From Treponema sp. (GTDB taxonomy: Bacteria; Spirochaetota; Spirochaetia; Treponematales; Breznakiellaceae), in contig JAITNP010000233.1 of the NCBI GenBank assembly GCA_031290455.1, positions 1-35,102 on the forward strand: 35,102 nucleotides of DNA, given 5' to 3'. Every line of letters begins with the position of its first letter. Position 1 is the stretch's first letter. A program made the translations under genes and the position numbers. This document shows, in pieces, positions 1 through 8,630 of the stretch. Under the pieces are notes generated by a model. It was not told the DNA's origin. It saw nothing but the letters and a program-made list of their open reading frames with translations, and ran no database searches.

Positions 1-411
1 ATCTTCAATAACGAGCTTGCGGAAGTGCTGCATTTCCTTGTCAATGACAATGAACGCAAGTTCCTGGCGGTTGGCCGATGTGGGCGTATATCGTCCCGCC
101 TCGATAACCTGTTTGATAACTTCTTTTTCAACCGGACGGGCCTGAAACTGGCGGGTCGAACGCCTTGCCTTGATAAATGACACGATTTCATCCGCCGTGA
201 AATTCCACGCGGTAATGTCAACTACATCCGCCATATCGTAATCCGTGATTTCAAAAGCGTTCGCCGGACAGATAGCGACACAATGCCCGCATAGCAAGCC
301 GCATTCACTCACCGTCTTCGCCTTCCCGTTTTCAATCGCGAGCATGTGGATATGACATTCCTGGACGCAAGCGGCGCACCCTATGCATTTTTCCGTATCA
401 ATGTTAATCAT
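1..411 (-). CDS. Ferredoxin-nitroreductase fusion (5' part only)
   Basis: The visible 137 N-terminal residues begin MINIDTEKCIGCAACVQEC, a CxxCxxCxxxC 4Fe-4S ligand set, followed by a second set CGLLCGHCVAICP, so this is a two-cluster bacterial ferredoxin domain (about residues 1-55). From about residue 75 the motif IKARRSTRQFQARPV and then RYTPTSANRQ match the start of a nitroreductase (FMN-dependent oxidoreductase) domain. Such fusions pass electrons from the clusters to FMN to reduce nitro or quinone-like substrates; the true substrate is unknown. The start ATG at 411 follows a GGAGAG Shine-Dalgarno sequence. The gene runs off the left edge, so its C-terminal half is unseen. It lies 158 nt downstream of the sugar-kinase gene on the same strand. 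Confidence 0.88.
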   Translation of the reverse strand, partial: MINIDTEKCIGCAACVQECHIHMLAIENGKAKTVSECGLLCGHCVAICPANAFEITDYDMADVVDITAWNFTADEIVSFIKARRSTRQFQARPVEKEVIKQVIEAGRYTPTSANRQELAFIVIDKEMQHFRKLVIED

Positions 412-459
412 TTTTACTCTCCTGCCGATATTTTATCACAATTCCTTCCGGTTGTCTAT

Positions 460-479
460 CCCCGCCACGGATGGCGGGG
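460..479. repeat. Perfect 7-bp hairpin between kinase and nitroreductase genes
   Basis: CCCCGCC (460-466) pairs perfectly with GGCGGGG (473-479) around a 6-nt loop. It lies in the 158-nt gap after the FGGY kinase. There is no clear T-run on either side, so it could be a weak terminator, an mRNA stabiliser or a protein site. The sequence alone does not decide. Confidence 0.45.
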
Positions 480-569
480 CATCCCATTTTCAGAAAAATT
501 TCGGGTTTTATTTCGCATAACTGTTTATAGACGACATAAAATGTGTCTAATATTCTGAGAGATTGGTGC

Positions 570-2069
570 TTACATCGCATATTCCAACCATGCTTCCCGA
601 TAAGGAGCAATTTCCGGGATAGCAGTCTTCACCACCTCCTGATAGTTGATCTCAAAATCCCCGGCAAGGTCCCCCAGTTTTTTGCCGGTCAGAGCCATCT
701 TGGCGGTCATGGCCGCACCCAAGGCAGTGGCTTCCACAATATCGGTAAGGAAAACCGGGTTGTTCCTCAAAGCCGCAGAAAGGAGGACATTGTAGGCTTC
801 GTTTTTCCTGAACCCCCCTTCGGTAAAAACCGCGGTCCCCGGCGCAAGGCCGGTCCGTTCCAAGGCGGTGATGGTCTGCATGACCAGGGATATCCGCAAC
901 AGGGCATTACCCGTTTCGTAACGGTTAAAACAGGGAGGGATGCGCTTTTGGGCGCGGATATCCGCGAAAGAGTACTCCCTGCCGTTTTCCACCACCCGGG
1001 GTTTTGACCGGGGAAACTGGCCGGAACCTGCGGTAAGTTCCGGCATGAGGAAGGCACTTTTTTCCTGTAGGATGGAACGGTAGCGGGATGGATGATAGGG
1101 GGGTAAATCATTCCGCCCATGGATAGCCTTGAGTACCCCGGACCAGGTTTCAAATTCCTGCCCCCCCAGGAAGATCGCGGTTTTTACCGGTGTGCCAAAG
1201 GCGGAAATATTGAAGAAGACCACCTTGCCCAATTCTTCAGGGGTGAATCCGTATTGTTTGACCGGATTCATGCTGACACACCAGGTTCCGGTGGAATTGA
1301 GTACAAACCCGGTTTCCCCCTGTTTTGCGCAGTGGGGGAGGAGGGAGGAATTGGAATCATGAAGCCCCAGGGTAAGGATCACCTCCGGGGAAAGACCGGT
1401 TTTTTCGGCAAGTTCCGTGGTAATGGTTCCCAGCACATCCCAGGAGGCGCTCAGGTGTTTCGGCATGAAACCGGCGACTCCCAGGCCCTCCGCCACCGAG
1501 GAAAGGCGGCCCGCAACATGATCCCAGAGGTAGCCATGGCTGCCCATATAGGTTCCCTCCGCCCCGGTGTTCCCTGAGAAGCGGTACCCCCAGTACTGGG
1601 GATATTGCAGCAGGTGAACCGTCTGCTTACATTGTTCCGGGTATTGTTCCTGGGCAAAGAAAATTCCCTTGCCCGTATTGATCAGGGCTTTAAAATAGGG
1701 GGTGCCGGTCCGGGCCTGCAATTCTTCCGGGGAACCGAAGCGCGCATAGAACCGCTCATGAAAATCATCCCCCGGTTCATGGGTATAGTACACGCAGGGT
1801 GCCGATGGCTTACCGTCTTTTCCCACGCATACAAAGGTTGCCCCATGGGTCGTAACGGCAATCACCTTGATCGGATAGGTCCGTGCGTAAGCGGCGAGTT
1901 CCTGGATAAACCATTCCTCCATGGCCGCAAGATCATGGGTTTCAATCCCGTCGATGCGGTGAGGCGGAAAATTCTGGTATCGGGCATCAATCTGTTTCAG
2001 GGCATCATCATAGAGGGCGACCTTTTTATTGGTCATCCCAATATCTATCACTGCAATGGCATAATCCAT
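570..2069 (-). CDS. FGGY-family carbohydrate kinase
   Basis: A 499-aa ASKHA-fold sugar kinase, the usual length for the FGGY family. Residues 7-16 (VIDIGMTNKK) form the first phosphate-binding loop, D238 in GLHDSN is the expected catalytic base, NSTGTW (258-263) is the second phosphate loop, and TEGGFRKNEAYN near the C-terminus is the adenosine motif. It should phosphorylate a monosaccharide or polyol in the cytoplasm. The Met-Thr-Asn-Lys-Lys form of the loop is unlike classical xylulokinase or glycerol kinase and closer to rhamnulokinase/fuculokinase-like members, but the substrate cannot be assigned. Its ATG overlaps the TAA of the PHP gene by one base (TAATG), so translation is probably coupled. 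The sugar ABC transporter upstream on the same strand suggests a shared sugar pathway (inference). Confidence 0.85.
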   Translation of the reverse strand: MDYAIAVIDIGMTNKKVALYDDALKQIDARYQNFPPHRIDGIETHDLAAMEEWFIQELAAYARTYPIKVIAVTTHGATFVCVGKDGKPSAPCVYYTHEPGDDFHERFYARFGSPEELQARTGTPYFKALINTGKGIFFAQEQYPEQCKQTVHLLQYPQYWGYRFSGNTGAEGTYMGSHGYLWDHVAGRLSSVAEGLGVAGFMPKHLSASWDVLGTITTELAEKTGLSPEVILTLGLHDSNSSLLPHCAKQGETGFVLNSTGTWCVSMNPVKQYGFTPEELGKVVFFNISAFGTPVKTAIFLGGQEFETWSGVLKAIHGRNDLPPYHPSRYRSILQEKSAFLMPELTAGSGQFPRSKPRVVENGREYSFADIRAQKRIPPCFNRYETGNALLRISLVMQTITALERTGLAPGTAVFTEGGFRKNEAYNVLLSAALRNNPVFLTDIVEATALGAAMTAKMALTGKKLGDLAGDFEINYQEVVKTAIPEIAPYREAWLEYAM

Positions 2070-3439
2070 TATGTACAGCTCCCTAGGGCTATTTTTTGTG
2101 CGATGTTCACCGCTGATTCTTCAGGATGATAGCAATCCAGTTCCCTGCCCGCCGCCGCATACAGGGCGATCCGGGCTGCCAAGGGCGTTCTGGCAAAAGG
2201 GTTTTCTGGTGAAAAGATGTTGAGCCGGGGATCCACCGAACCCAGCCGTTCATGAGCAATGAGGGCCCAGGTGGTATCCACCAGATGACGGTATGCCGGA
2301 GCTACTACTTCTGGGCAGTTAAAGGATTGACGGGAACTGTTAATATCCACCCCTGAAATTTCCATGAAACCCTGTTCCGCACAGAGTCGCCTGACCCGGA
2401 AAAGCTGCTCCTCAGTATTCCGGGGGGGCATGTAAGTAATCGCCCGGTATCCAAGGCAGGCTAATTCGTCGAAAAGGGCTTCAAGATAGGCATCCTCGAA
2501 TTGTTCTGCCTGCTTGTCCCCGGTGGGAGATTCCCCTACATCCCCCAGGTAGGCGTAGGCCGGAATTGCCCCGATGGAACAGGCAAAGTTCACCACCTCG
2601 GCAGCGGGGATACCTTCCTTTTCATTGGGCTGGATGAAGATCCGGGGAAGCACCGTTGATTTCAAGGCCCCCAGCAGATCAAAGCAATAATGGGGATTGG
2701 CCGGTTCCGAAAGCAGGGCCGTGATTTTTGCCCCCGGCTCTACCCCGAACCGGGCTGTAAGTCCCTGCACCAAGGCCGGCCCTTTCCCGTAGTGGTGGAT
2801 GATCTTTTCAGCCATCGCGGCCAAAAGATGCCGCTCAGTTATTTCCCCGCCCCGGGCATATTGGGAATGATCCAGAATATCCCTTTCAAAATCAATTTCC
2901 TCAAGACCTGTTTCTTGCAGCAGGGCATTAGCCGTCTCGGTCATGTTTCTGGTTCGCAGGAGCCGCTCCGCCCGGATGGGCTTGAGAAATTCCCCGGCCA
3001 GCCCAATCTTCGGCTTCGGTATCCCCTGGACAGTCATGTACACCAACCCAACAGAATCGGGATTGTTGATTTTTCTGTCAGCAAAGGGGCTGGGGGTTCC
3101 ATCATGGCTTTTTTTAAAACTCACCCGAACCTCGAAGCCCACACAGCCCCCAATGCCCAGTTCCGCGCAGGCGGCGAGCATCTCCTGAGCCGCGGCAATG
3201 GAATCGTGATCCACCGAACCTGCGGCCTCAAGCCCCGCATTTCGCGCCTGTAAGGCCGCCATGCTGGGAGTATAGGGGCTAAAACTGTAAATCGTGTGAA
3301 TGTGGTTGTTGATTTCCCCGGTCTTGTGTATCCCCGCATACAATCCCGGTGGTTCCGCTTCCCGGGTCTTGAGCGCTCCAAGACGCTCCAATGGATCCGC
3401 CTGGGGATCGTTAATCAGCCCTAGATAATCCTTCATCAT
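2069..3439 (-). CDS. PHP-domain metal-dependent phosphoesterase-like protein
   Basis: A 456-aa protein with the PHP signature: N-N-H-I-H at residues 44-48 (H46, H48), SVDHDS at 75-80 (D77, H78, D79) and GFEVRV with E103. In the PHP family these residues hold two or three metal ions for phosphoester hydrolysis. The protein is longer than stand-alone histidinol-phosphatase-type PHP proteins (about 250-300 aa), and residues 115-330 look like an insertion typical of the uncharacterised PHP proteins found beside sugar-catabolism genes. The substrate is unknown; a sugar phosphate is a reasonable guess from the neighbours. It starts 6 nt after coaW and overlaps the FGGY kinase by one base, so the three genes form an operon. 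Confidence 0.8.
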   Translation of the reverse strand: MMKDYLGLINDPQADPLERLGALKTREAEPPGLYAGIHKTGEINNHIHTIYSFSPYTPSMAALQARNAGLEAAGSVDHDSIAAAQEMLAACAELGIGGCVGFEVRVSFKKSHDGTPSPFADRKINNPDSVGLVYMTVQGIPKPKIGLAGEFLKPIRAERLLRTRNMTETANALLQETGLEEIDFERDILDHSQYARGGEITERHLLAAMAEKIIHHYGKGPALVQGLTARFGVEPGAKITALLSEPANPHYCFDLLGALKSTVLPRIFIQPNEKEGIPAAEVVNFACSIGAIPAYAYLGDVGESPTGDKQAEQFEDAYLEALFDELACLGYRAITYMPPRNTEEQLFRVRRLCAEQGFMEISGVDINSSRQSFNCPEVVAPAYRHLVDTTWALIAHERLGSVDPRLNIFSPENPFARTPLAARIALYAAAGRELDCYHPEESAVNIAQKIALGSCT

Positions 3440-3445
3440 TGCCTT

Positions 3446-4261
3446 TTATGATACCACCTTTGAAAGCCCCGCGCCGATGGCAGTGGTATATTCCGCATCC
3501 GGGGGATATTCAAATACTATCCCATATATTCTCGTAATATGGGTGAGGATTGCTTTCCCTATGATATTATCACCGCCCCGGCCGGTAACAATGACCCGAT
3601 CCAGGTTCTTGCTCTTTGCCGCAAAGACCGAAATGATCCCGATGACCTGATAGACCAGGTTGAGAATCCCCACGGCAATATCCTCATTCTTCGCCGTGTC
3701 CAGCATCTTACCAAAATTGGAGGCCGTCGCTTCCTTATCGAGAAAGCTGATATCCGTTTCTATAATATCTTCCATAAGGAGGTCAACCTGGTTCAGATTT
3801 CCCGAAGCGGCCAGTTCCATGATGTCGCTGAAACTGGAAATTGAGAGCAGTTTCTTTGCCAGCCCCAGGATGGTACCCCCGCCAACCCCGGAGCCTCCCA
3901 CATGGGCTATCCGGTCTTTTTTCGCCTCAATGATGGCGGTTCCGGTGCCGATGTTGGTGATGATGATGTTGTCCTTGCCCGAAAGGAACATCCCCCCAAT
4001 GCCGATGGCGGTAATTTCATCAACCTTTTCTGTGGGGATGCCGAAGAGGTTGTTTTTTATCTTGGTCGCCCCCGCGCCGGTGATCATGATGTTTTGTATC
4101 TCCCCCAGGGTAATATCATGCTCCACCAGCATTTTACCGAAGGCCCCGGTCGCGGAGGTTACCGCGTCCACCGCCCGGGTCTTGATCTTCCTGATGATCC
4201 TGCCGGATTCAATGGACACCGCCTTGGTGATGGTACTGCCTATATCAATCCCTACTATCAA
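3446..4261 (-). CDS. coaW: Type II pantothenate kinase
   Basis: A 271-aa protein of the type II (Fumble/CoaW) pantothenate kinase family, the first step of coenzyme A synthesis (pantothenate to 4'-phosphopantothenate). Residues 4-15 (GIDIGSTITKAV) form the ATP phosphate loop, VDEITA (80-85) carries the acidic residue expected in catalysis, TNIGTGTAI (112-120) is the second phosphate motif, and VGGSGVGGGT (131-140) is the diagnostic glycine-rich segment of the family. The start is a TTG at 4261 with AAGGA upstream; the nearby ATG at 4271 runs into a stop after three codons. It heads the coaW-PHP-kinase run. Its place next to sugar genes is unusual for a CoA gene, but the family assignment is firm. 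Confidence 0.88.
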   Translation of the reverse strand: MIVGIDIGSTITKAVSIESGRIIRKIKTRAVDAVTSATGAFGKMLVEHDITLGEIQNIMITGAGATKIKNNLFGIPTEKVDEITAIGIGGMFLSGKDNIIITNIGTGTAIIEAKKDRIAHVGGSGVGGGTILGLAKKLLSISSFSDIMELAASGNLNQVDLLMEDIIETDISFLDKEATASNFGKMLDTAKNEDIAVGILNLVYQVIGIISVFAAKSKNLDRVIVTGRGGDNIIGKAILTHITRIYGIVFEYPPDAEYTTAIGAGLSKVVS

Positions 4262-4440
4262 TTGCTCATCCTTACCGTTGAAGGTGTAACCGTTCCCCGC
4301 GTGATAGCCTATTACTCACCCCTAGAGGTGCGCTGTTTTTCCAGCGGAAGGGCATCCTGAAAGATTTCTCCTCGGTCCTCCTTTCACGAGCTTTCGTGAC
4401 GCAGGGGCAAGGTTAGCTTTAGCCGTGGGGTAGCTGACGA
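4262..4440. other. Intergenic region between gguB and coaW
   Basis: This 179-nt gap holds a 6-bp hairpin TCACGA/TCGTGA (4384-4389 with 4394-4399) and a near-palindrome CACCCCTAGAGGTG (4317-4330). On the minus strand, AAAGGAGGACCGAGGAG is a long SD-like purine run, followed by a 27-codon frame that ends just before the coaW TTG. The frame does not look like a known peptide. No convincing terminator or promoter is visible, so coaW may be cotranscribed with the transporter. Confidence 0.3.
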
Positions 4441-5631
4441 TCAACCTAAGCCGGACTTGCGGCGGGTATAGACATCATAGAATACCGCAAGGAGGAGGAT
4501 CAGGGCCTTCACCACATACTGCCAATGCTGACCGAGGTTCATCAGGGACATGCCATTATTGATGGCGCTCATCACCAGTCCGCCAATGATGACACCGACG
4601 ACCGTACCGATGCCCCCTGATGCGGATACCCCGCCAATGTAACAGGCGGCAATGGCGTCCATTTCAAAGAGATTACCGGCCTGGGGGAGGGCGCTGTTCA
4701 TGTACCCAGTGGAAATGACCGCGGCCAGTCCCGACAGACCGCCCATAATGCAGAAGACCAGGAAGACAACCAGCTCCGAGTTGATACCAGAGAGTTTTGC
4801 CGAACGGGCGTTGCCGCCAACGGCATAGATGTACCGGCCGAGGACGGTGTTCATCATCATAAAGTGGAAGACGAGAACGGTGATGCCCAACACCACAACC
4901 ACGGTCGGGAGTCCACGATAGGTGGCAAAACGCTGGGCAAGGGCGAGAATCAGCACGCCAATGACGAGGAGCTTACCAATAAAGAAGGGCATCGGGGTGA
5001 TCTCGAAGTTGTTCTGTATTTTGCGGCGGCGCCCTATCATTTCGGTAATAACGAAAATTGCGAAAACCACGAGACCAAGGATGATGGCGGTGAGATGAAC
5101 CCCTCCCACTTGCAGGCTGGAAATGTCCGCCATGCCTGAGGCAAGCTGCTTGTACCCGTCGTCTTTGAGACTGATAGGGTTTACATTGGTGATCAGGTAG
5201 GTGAGGCCCCGGAAGAGCAGCATGCCGGCCAGGGTGACAATGAAAGAAGGCATCCGCAGATAGGATGACCAAAACCCCTGAAACGCGCCGATGGCAACAC
5301 CCACCACAATGGCCACCAAGAGGGTAACCAAAAGCCCTGCGCCGGCATTATAGACCATGGCGCTTATGGCGCCGACAAAGGCGCACACCGAACCAACCGA
5401 GAGGTCTATCCCGCCGACGATGATCACCTGCACCATACCGACGGCCAGGATGAGCACATACCCATACTGGATAAAAATATTGGTAAAATTGCGGGAATTG
5501 AGGTTGGTCCCGCCGGTCAGGAAGGCAAAGACGATCATGATCAAAGCCAGCATGATGAACATGGAATAATTCCTGATGTTGTTTTTGACCAAACTCCCGA
5601 CATCTGCCTTTTGTACCGTAACTACACTCAT
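4441..5631 (-). CDS. gguB: Monosaccharide ABC transporter permease (GguB-like)
   Basis: A 396-aa, very hydrophobic protein of the RbsC/XylH/GguB permease family with about 10 predicted membrane segments. GGIDLSVGSVCAFVGA (about residues 73-88) is the hallmark after the second segment, and the late segment with ACYIGGVSASGGIGTVVG matches the EAA-like coupling region that contacts the ATPase. The C-terminus (VKALILLLAVFYDVYTRRK) is typical of the multiple-monosaccharide (GguB) branch rather than RbsC. It forms the membrane channel for sugars delivered by the ChvE-like lipoprotein. It starts 11 nt downstream of gguA, with an AAGGAG-type SD, in the order chvE-gguA-gguB. Confidence 0.88.
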   Translation of the reverse strand: MSVVTVQKADVGSLVKNNIRNYSMFIMLALIMIVFAFLTGGTNLNSRNFTNIFIQYGYVLILAVGMVQVIIVGGIDLSVGSVCAFVGAISAMVYNAGAGLLVTLLVAIVVGVAIGAFQGFWSSYLRMPSFIVTLAGMLLFRGLTYLITNVNPISLKDDGYKQLASGMADISSLQVGGVHLTAIILGLVVFAIFVITEMIGRRRKIQNNFEITPMPFFIGKLLVIGVLILALAQRFATYRGLPTVVVVLGITVLVFHFMMMNTVLGRYIYAVGGNARSAKLSGINSELVVFLVFCIMGGLSGLAAVISTGYMNSALPQAGNLFEMDAIAACYIGGVSASGGIGTVVGVIIGGLVMSAINNGMSLMNLGQHWQYVVKALILLLAVFYDVYTRRKSGLG

Positions 5632-5642
5632 ATAGAAACTCC

Positions 5643-7172
5643 TTATTCATTAACTAACGCTATGCGCATGATCTTTTCCTGGGTTGCTTCACCATGCATG
5701 AGCATTCCCTTGATCTTTCCCTCATTCATCACATAAATCCGGTCCGCCATGCCCAAGGCTTCGGGCAATTCGGAGGATATCATGATGACGCTCTTCCCCA
5801 TTGCCACCAGTTTATTCAGGATGCCATAGATTTCCGACTTGGCCCCCACGTCGATGCCCCGAGTAGGCTCGTCCACGATGAAAATATCCGGGTCGGAAAG
5901 CAGGGTACGGCTCAATACCACCTTTTGCTGGTTGCCGCCGGAAAGGTTCCGGGTAAGCTGGTTGATGGACGGGGTCTTAATGCGCAGATCCTTGCGGTAT
6001 TTTTCAGCTTCCACAATCTCACGCTGGGCATCCACCACACCGGCCTTGGAAATTTTATCCAGACTCGAATGGGTAATATTGGTCTTTATGTCCTGAATCA
6101 GGATGAGCCCGAGGATCTTCCGGTCTTCCGAGACATAGCCGACACCCGCCTTGATCGCCTGCTTGACCGTATTAAGGAAGACCTGTTTTCCCTTGAGATA
6201 TAACTCGCCTTCGCTGGCGGAGCCGTAGGATTTACCGTACAGGCCCATCATCAGCTCGGTACGGCCCGCACCCATGGGCCCACAAAAGGCGAGAATCTCT
6301 CCTTTACGCAGATAGAAGGAAGCGTTATCAACAACCTTGATTGCATGGTATTCCGGGTGGTACACGGTCCAGTTTTTGACTTCCATGACCGTTTCACCGG
6401 GGGTGGACTTTCGCTCCGGGAAGTAGTGGGTAAGGTCCCGGCCCACCATGCCTTTGATGATCATGTCCTGGGTAAGTTTGTCGGCCTTAACGTCAAAACT
6501 GGAGATAGTCGCCCCGTCGCGGAGTATCGTAACCGTATCGGCAATCTGTAATACTTCGTTCAGTTTGTGGGAGATCATCACCGAAGTGATACCTTGCTTT
6601 TTAAATTCGATGATGAGGTCGAGGAGTTTCGCGCTTTCATCATCATTTAATGAAGACGTTGGTTCATCCAGAATGAGGAGTTCCACCTGCTTGGACAAGG
6701 CCCGGGCGATTTCCACGAGCTGCTGCTTGCCGACCCCCAGTTTACTGACCACTGTGGAAGGTTTTTCCTTTAAGCCCACCCGGTCGAGGTATTTTTGTGA
6801 TTCTTTTATATAAAAATTCCAGTTGATAATACCCATACGGGTTTTCATGTGCCCGAGAAACAGATTTTCATAAATGGAAAGATAGGGGCTTAAGGCCAGT
6901 TCCTGATGAATGATGGCAAGCCCTTCTTTTTCGCTGTCCTTGACACTGCGGTAATTGGTCTCTTTTCCTTTATAATACACCTTTCCTTCATAGCTGCCCT
7001 TGGGATAAACCCCGCTTATGACGCTCATCAGGGTGGACTTACCAGCGCCATTCTCACCGCAAAGGGAGTGGATCTCTCCTTTTTTGACTTTCAGATTAAC
7101 ATTATTGAGTGCCCGTACACCGGGAAAATCCTTGGTCAGGTTCTCAATATTCAGAATGTACTCGTTACTCAA
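5643..7172 (-). CDS. gguA: Sugar ABC transporter ATP-binding protein (GguA-like)
   Basis: About 510 aa with two ABC cassettes in tandem, as in RbsA/XylG/GguA. The first cassette has Walker A GENGAGKST (about 39-47), signature LGVGKQQ and Walker B LLILDEPTSS. The second has the degenerate Walker A GPMGAGRTE usual in this family, signature LSGGNQQK and Walker B IFIVDEPTRG. It powers monosaccharide import. A TTG at 7172 is chosen as the start because GAGAGGAGGGTG lies just upstream at good spacing. The upstream ATG at 7250 would add 26 residues with no resemblance to the family and no SD. Spacing to gguB is 11 nt. The gap to chvE carries a purine-rich tandem repeat. Confidence 0.9.
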   Translation of the reverse strand: MSNEYILNIENLTKDFPGVRALNNVNLKVKKGEIHSLCGENGAGKSTLMSVISGVYPKGSYEGKVYYKGKETNYRSVKDSEKEGLAIIHQELALSPYLSIYENLFLGHMKTRMGIINWNFYIKESQKYLDRVGLKEKPSTVVSKLGVGKQQLVEIARALSKQVELLILDEPTSSLNDDESAKLLDLIIEFKKQGITSVMISHKLNEVLQIADTVTILRDGATISSFDVKADKLTQDMIIKGMVGRDLTHYFPERKSTPGETVMEVKNWTVYHPEYHAIKVVDNASFYLRKGEILAFCGPMGAGRTELMMGLYGKSYGSASEGELYLKGKQVFLNTVKQAIKAGVGYVSEDRKILGLILIQDIKTNITHSSLDKISKAGVVDAQREIVEAEKYRKDLRIKTPSINQLTRNLSGGNQQKVVLSRTLLSDPDIFIVDEPTRGIDVGAKSEIYGILNKLVAMGKSVIMISSELPEALGMADRIYVMNEGKIKGMLMHGEATQEKIMRIALVNE

Positions 7173-7264
7173 TTGCACCCTCCTCTCAATGAGGAGTGAG
7201 GACTTAGGAGTGAAGAATAAAGAAGATAGGTGGTGATGCAACACTCCCAACTCCCCTTTCCTTT

Positions 7265-7310
7265 CCTAACCCCTCTCTCCTTAACCCCTCTCTCCTAATC
7301 CCTACCCCTC
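7265..7310 (-). repeat. Purine-rich tandem repeat in the chvE-gguA gap
   Basis: On the plus strand three imperfect 14-16 nt units follow one another: CCTAACCCCTCTCT, CCTTAACCCCTCTCT and CCTAATCCCTACCCCT. In the transcript (minus strand) this gives repeated AGGAGAGAGGGG runs, each resembling a Shine-Dalgarno sequence without a start codon. It lies about 95 nt upstream of the gguA start. Copy number could vary by slippage, and the run could affect the ratio of binding protein to ATPase (inference). Confidence 0.6.
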
Positions 7311-7311
7311 A

Positions 7312-8484
7312 CTATTTTAGTCCGTTGGTGGTGATTTCTTCGGTGGTATAGAAGTTTGCATCTACCGGAACCTTCCAGTTGTCTTTAGTGATGAGAATAG
7401 GTTCTAAAAGGTAGGCTTTTACTACCTTTTTACCGGTGTCGCCGATGCTGAGGAGGTCCTCTGAGGCGAGGGTCGCGCCGGGAATATTGATGGCTTGGAG
7501 TTTCACGATCTGATCCGCGAGGATGACCGCAGCTTCTGCCAGCTTGGTCGTATCCTTAAATACGGTCATGTACTGCTGGCCGTTCTTGATGGAAGCGGTG
7601 GAAGCGGCTTCGGCGTCCTGGCCGGTAACTACCGGAAGCTTGCTCGTATATTTGGCGTCCGCAAGGCACGCTTCGATGATGGCCCGGGCGAGGGTGTCGT
7701 TAGGGGCGAGTACCGCGTCAAGCACCACGTCTTTGGCATCGTTGTTGAGCAGGTTTTCCATCCGGGTCTTGGCGATGGGGGCCTGCCAGTTTTCAGTGGC
7801 GATACGCTGGAAGTTGGCGCTGTCCTTGGAGGTCTGGGGATAGGGTCCGACGACCTTGAGGACACCCTGCTCAATGTAGGGATTGAGCACACTCATGGCG
7901 CCGTCATAGAAGAAGAAAGCATTGCCATCAGTGGGGGAACCGGCAAAGAGGGTGATGGTCTTGGGCGCGTCGGCGGTGGCAGCCTTGAGGTTCAAGCCCT
8001 GCTCAATGCCCTGTCCCTGGAACTGACCAACTTTGAAGTTGTTGAACGTGATGTAATAATCATAGTCGGCAGATCCGGAGATGATCCGGTCGTAGGCGAT
8101 GACCTGCACCTTGTCCTGAGCGGCGTCGGCAACGGCGGAGATGACCCCTTCGTTCACGCTGCCAATGATGATGGCCTTGGCGCCGTTGGTGAGGAAGTTC
8201 CCAATCTGGCGGTTCTGTACTGCCTGGTCGGCGTCACCGTAGGCGACTTCAGCGCGATAGCCCCGGGATTCCGCGTAAGACTTGAGAGCTGCACCGTCTT
8301 TCTGCCAGCGCTGGACGTGGGTCTCAGGCATGGCAATACCGATGAGGGTGGAACTGCTACTGTCCCCACTGCTAGTGCTGGTACCGGTACTGCTGGTCCC
8401 CCCGCTACCGCTCTTCTGGCAGCCGACAAAGGCAAAGGAGCCTATTGCCATCATGACAAGAAACTGTAATACGATCTTTTTCAT
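7312..8484 (-). CDS. chvE: Periplasmic monosaccharide-binding lipoprotein (ChvE-like)
   Basis: A 390-aa type I periplasmic binding protein. A short basic N-terminus and hydrophobic stretch end in AFVGC (Cys22), a relaxed spirochaetal lipobox, followed by a Ser/Gly/Thr-rich linker (about 24-45), so it should be a lipid-anchored sugar receptor. The ligand-binding core has IGIAMPETHVQRWQKD, VIAYDRIISG, LFAGSPTDGNAFFFYDGAMS and VVTGQDAEA. The segment NAFFFYDGAMSVL is very close to that of Agrobacterium ChvE, which binds several aldoses (family knowledge). The ATG has a GGAGGA SD 4 nt upstream and a good promoter 44-72 nt upstream. It is the first gene of the transporter operon. Confidence 0.92.
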   Translation of the reverse strand: MKKIVLQFLVMMAIGSFAFVGCQKSGSGGTSSTGTSTSSGDSSSSTLIGIAMPETHVQRWQKDGAALKSYAESRGYRAEVAYGDADQAVQNRQIGNFLTNGAKAIIIGSVNEGVISAVADAAQDKVQVIAYDRIISGSADYDYYITFNNFKVGQFQGQGIEQGLNLKAATADAPKTITLFAGSPTDGNAFFFYDGAMSVLNPYIEQGVLKVVGPYPQTSKDSANFQRIATENWQAPIAKTRMENLLNNDAKDVVLDAVLAPNDTLARAIIEACLADAKYTSKLPVVTGQDAEAASTASIKNGQQYMTVFKDTTKLAEAAVILADQIVKLQAINIPGATLASEDLLSIGDTGKKVVKAYLLEPILITKDNWKVPVDANFYTTEEITTNGLK

Positions 8485-8527
8485 TTGATCCTCCGTAATA
8501 AAGATAGTTAATCATATCACCAGTCTC

Positions 8528-8556
8528 ATTATTTGGGAATTGTAATGATTTGACAA
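8528..8556 (-). promoter_or_regulatory. Sigma-70 promoter of the chvE-gguAB operon
   Basis: On the minus strand TTGTCA (8556-8551), a 17-nt spacer and AATAAT (8533-8528) each match the consensus at 5 of 6 positions. The expected transcription start is near 8521, giving a leader of about 36 nt that contains the GGAGGA SD of chvE. Confidence 0.6.
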
Positions 8557-8630
8557 AAATAGCGAATTTAATTGAGTATATAAAATAGATCCTCACCGGC
8601 TTGGAATATTTTGATGTCAAATTTTTACTA

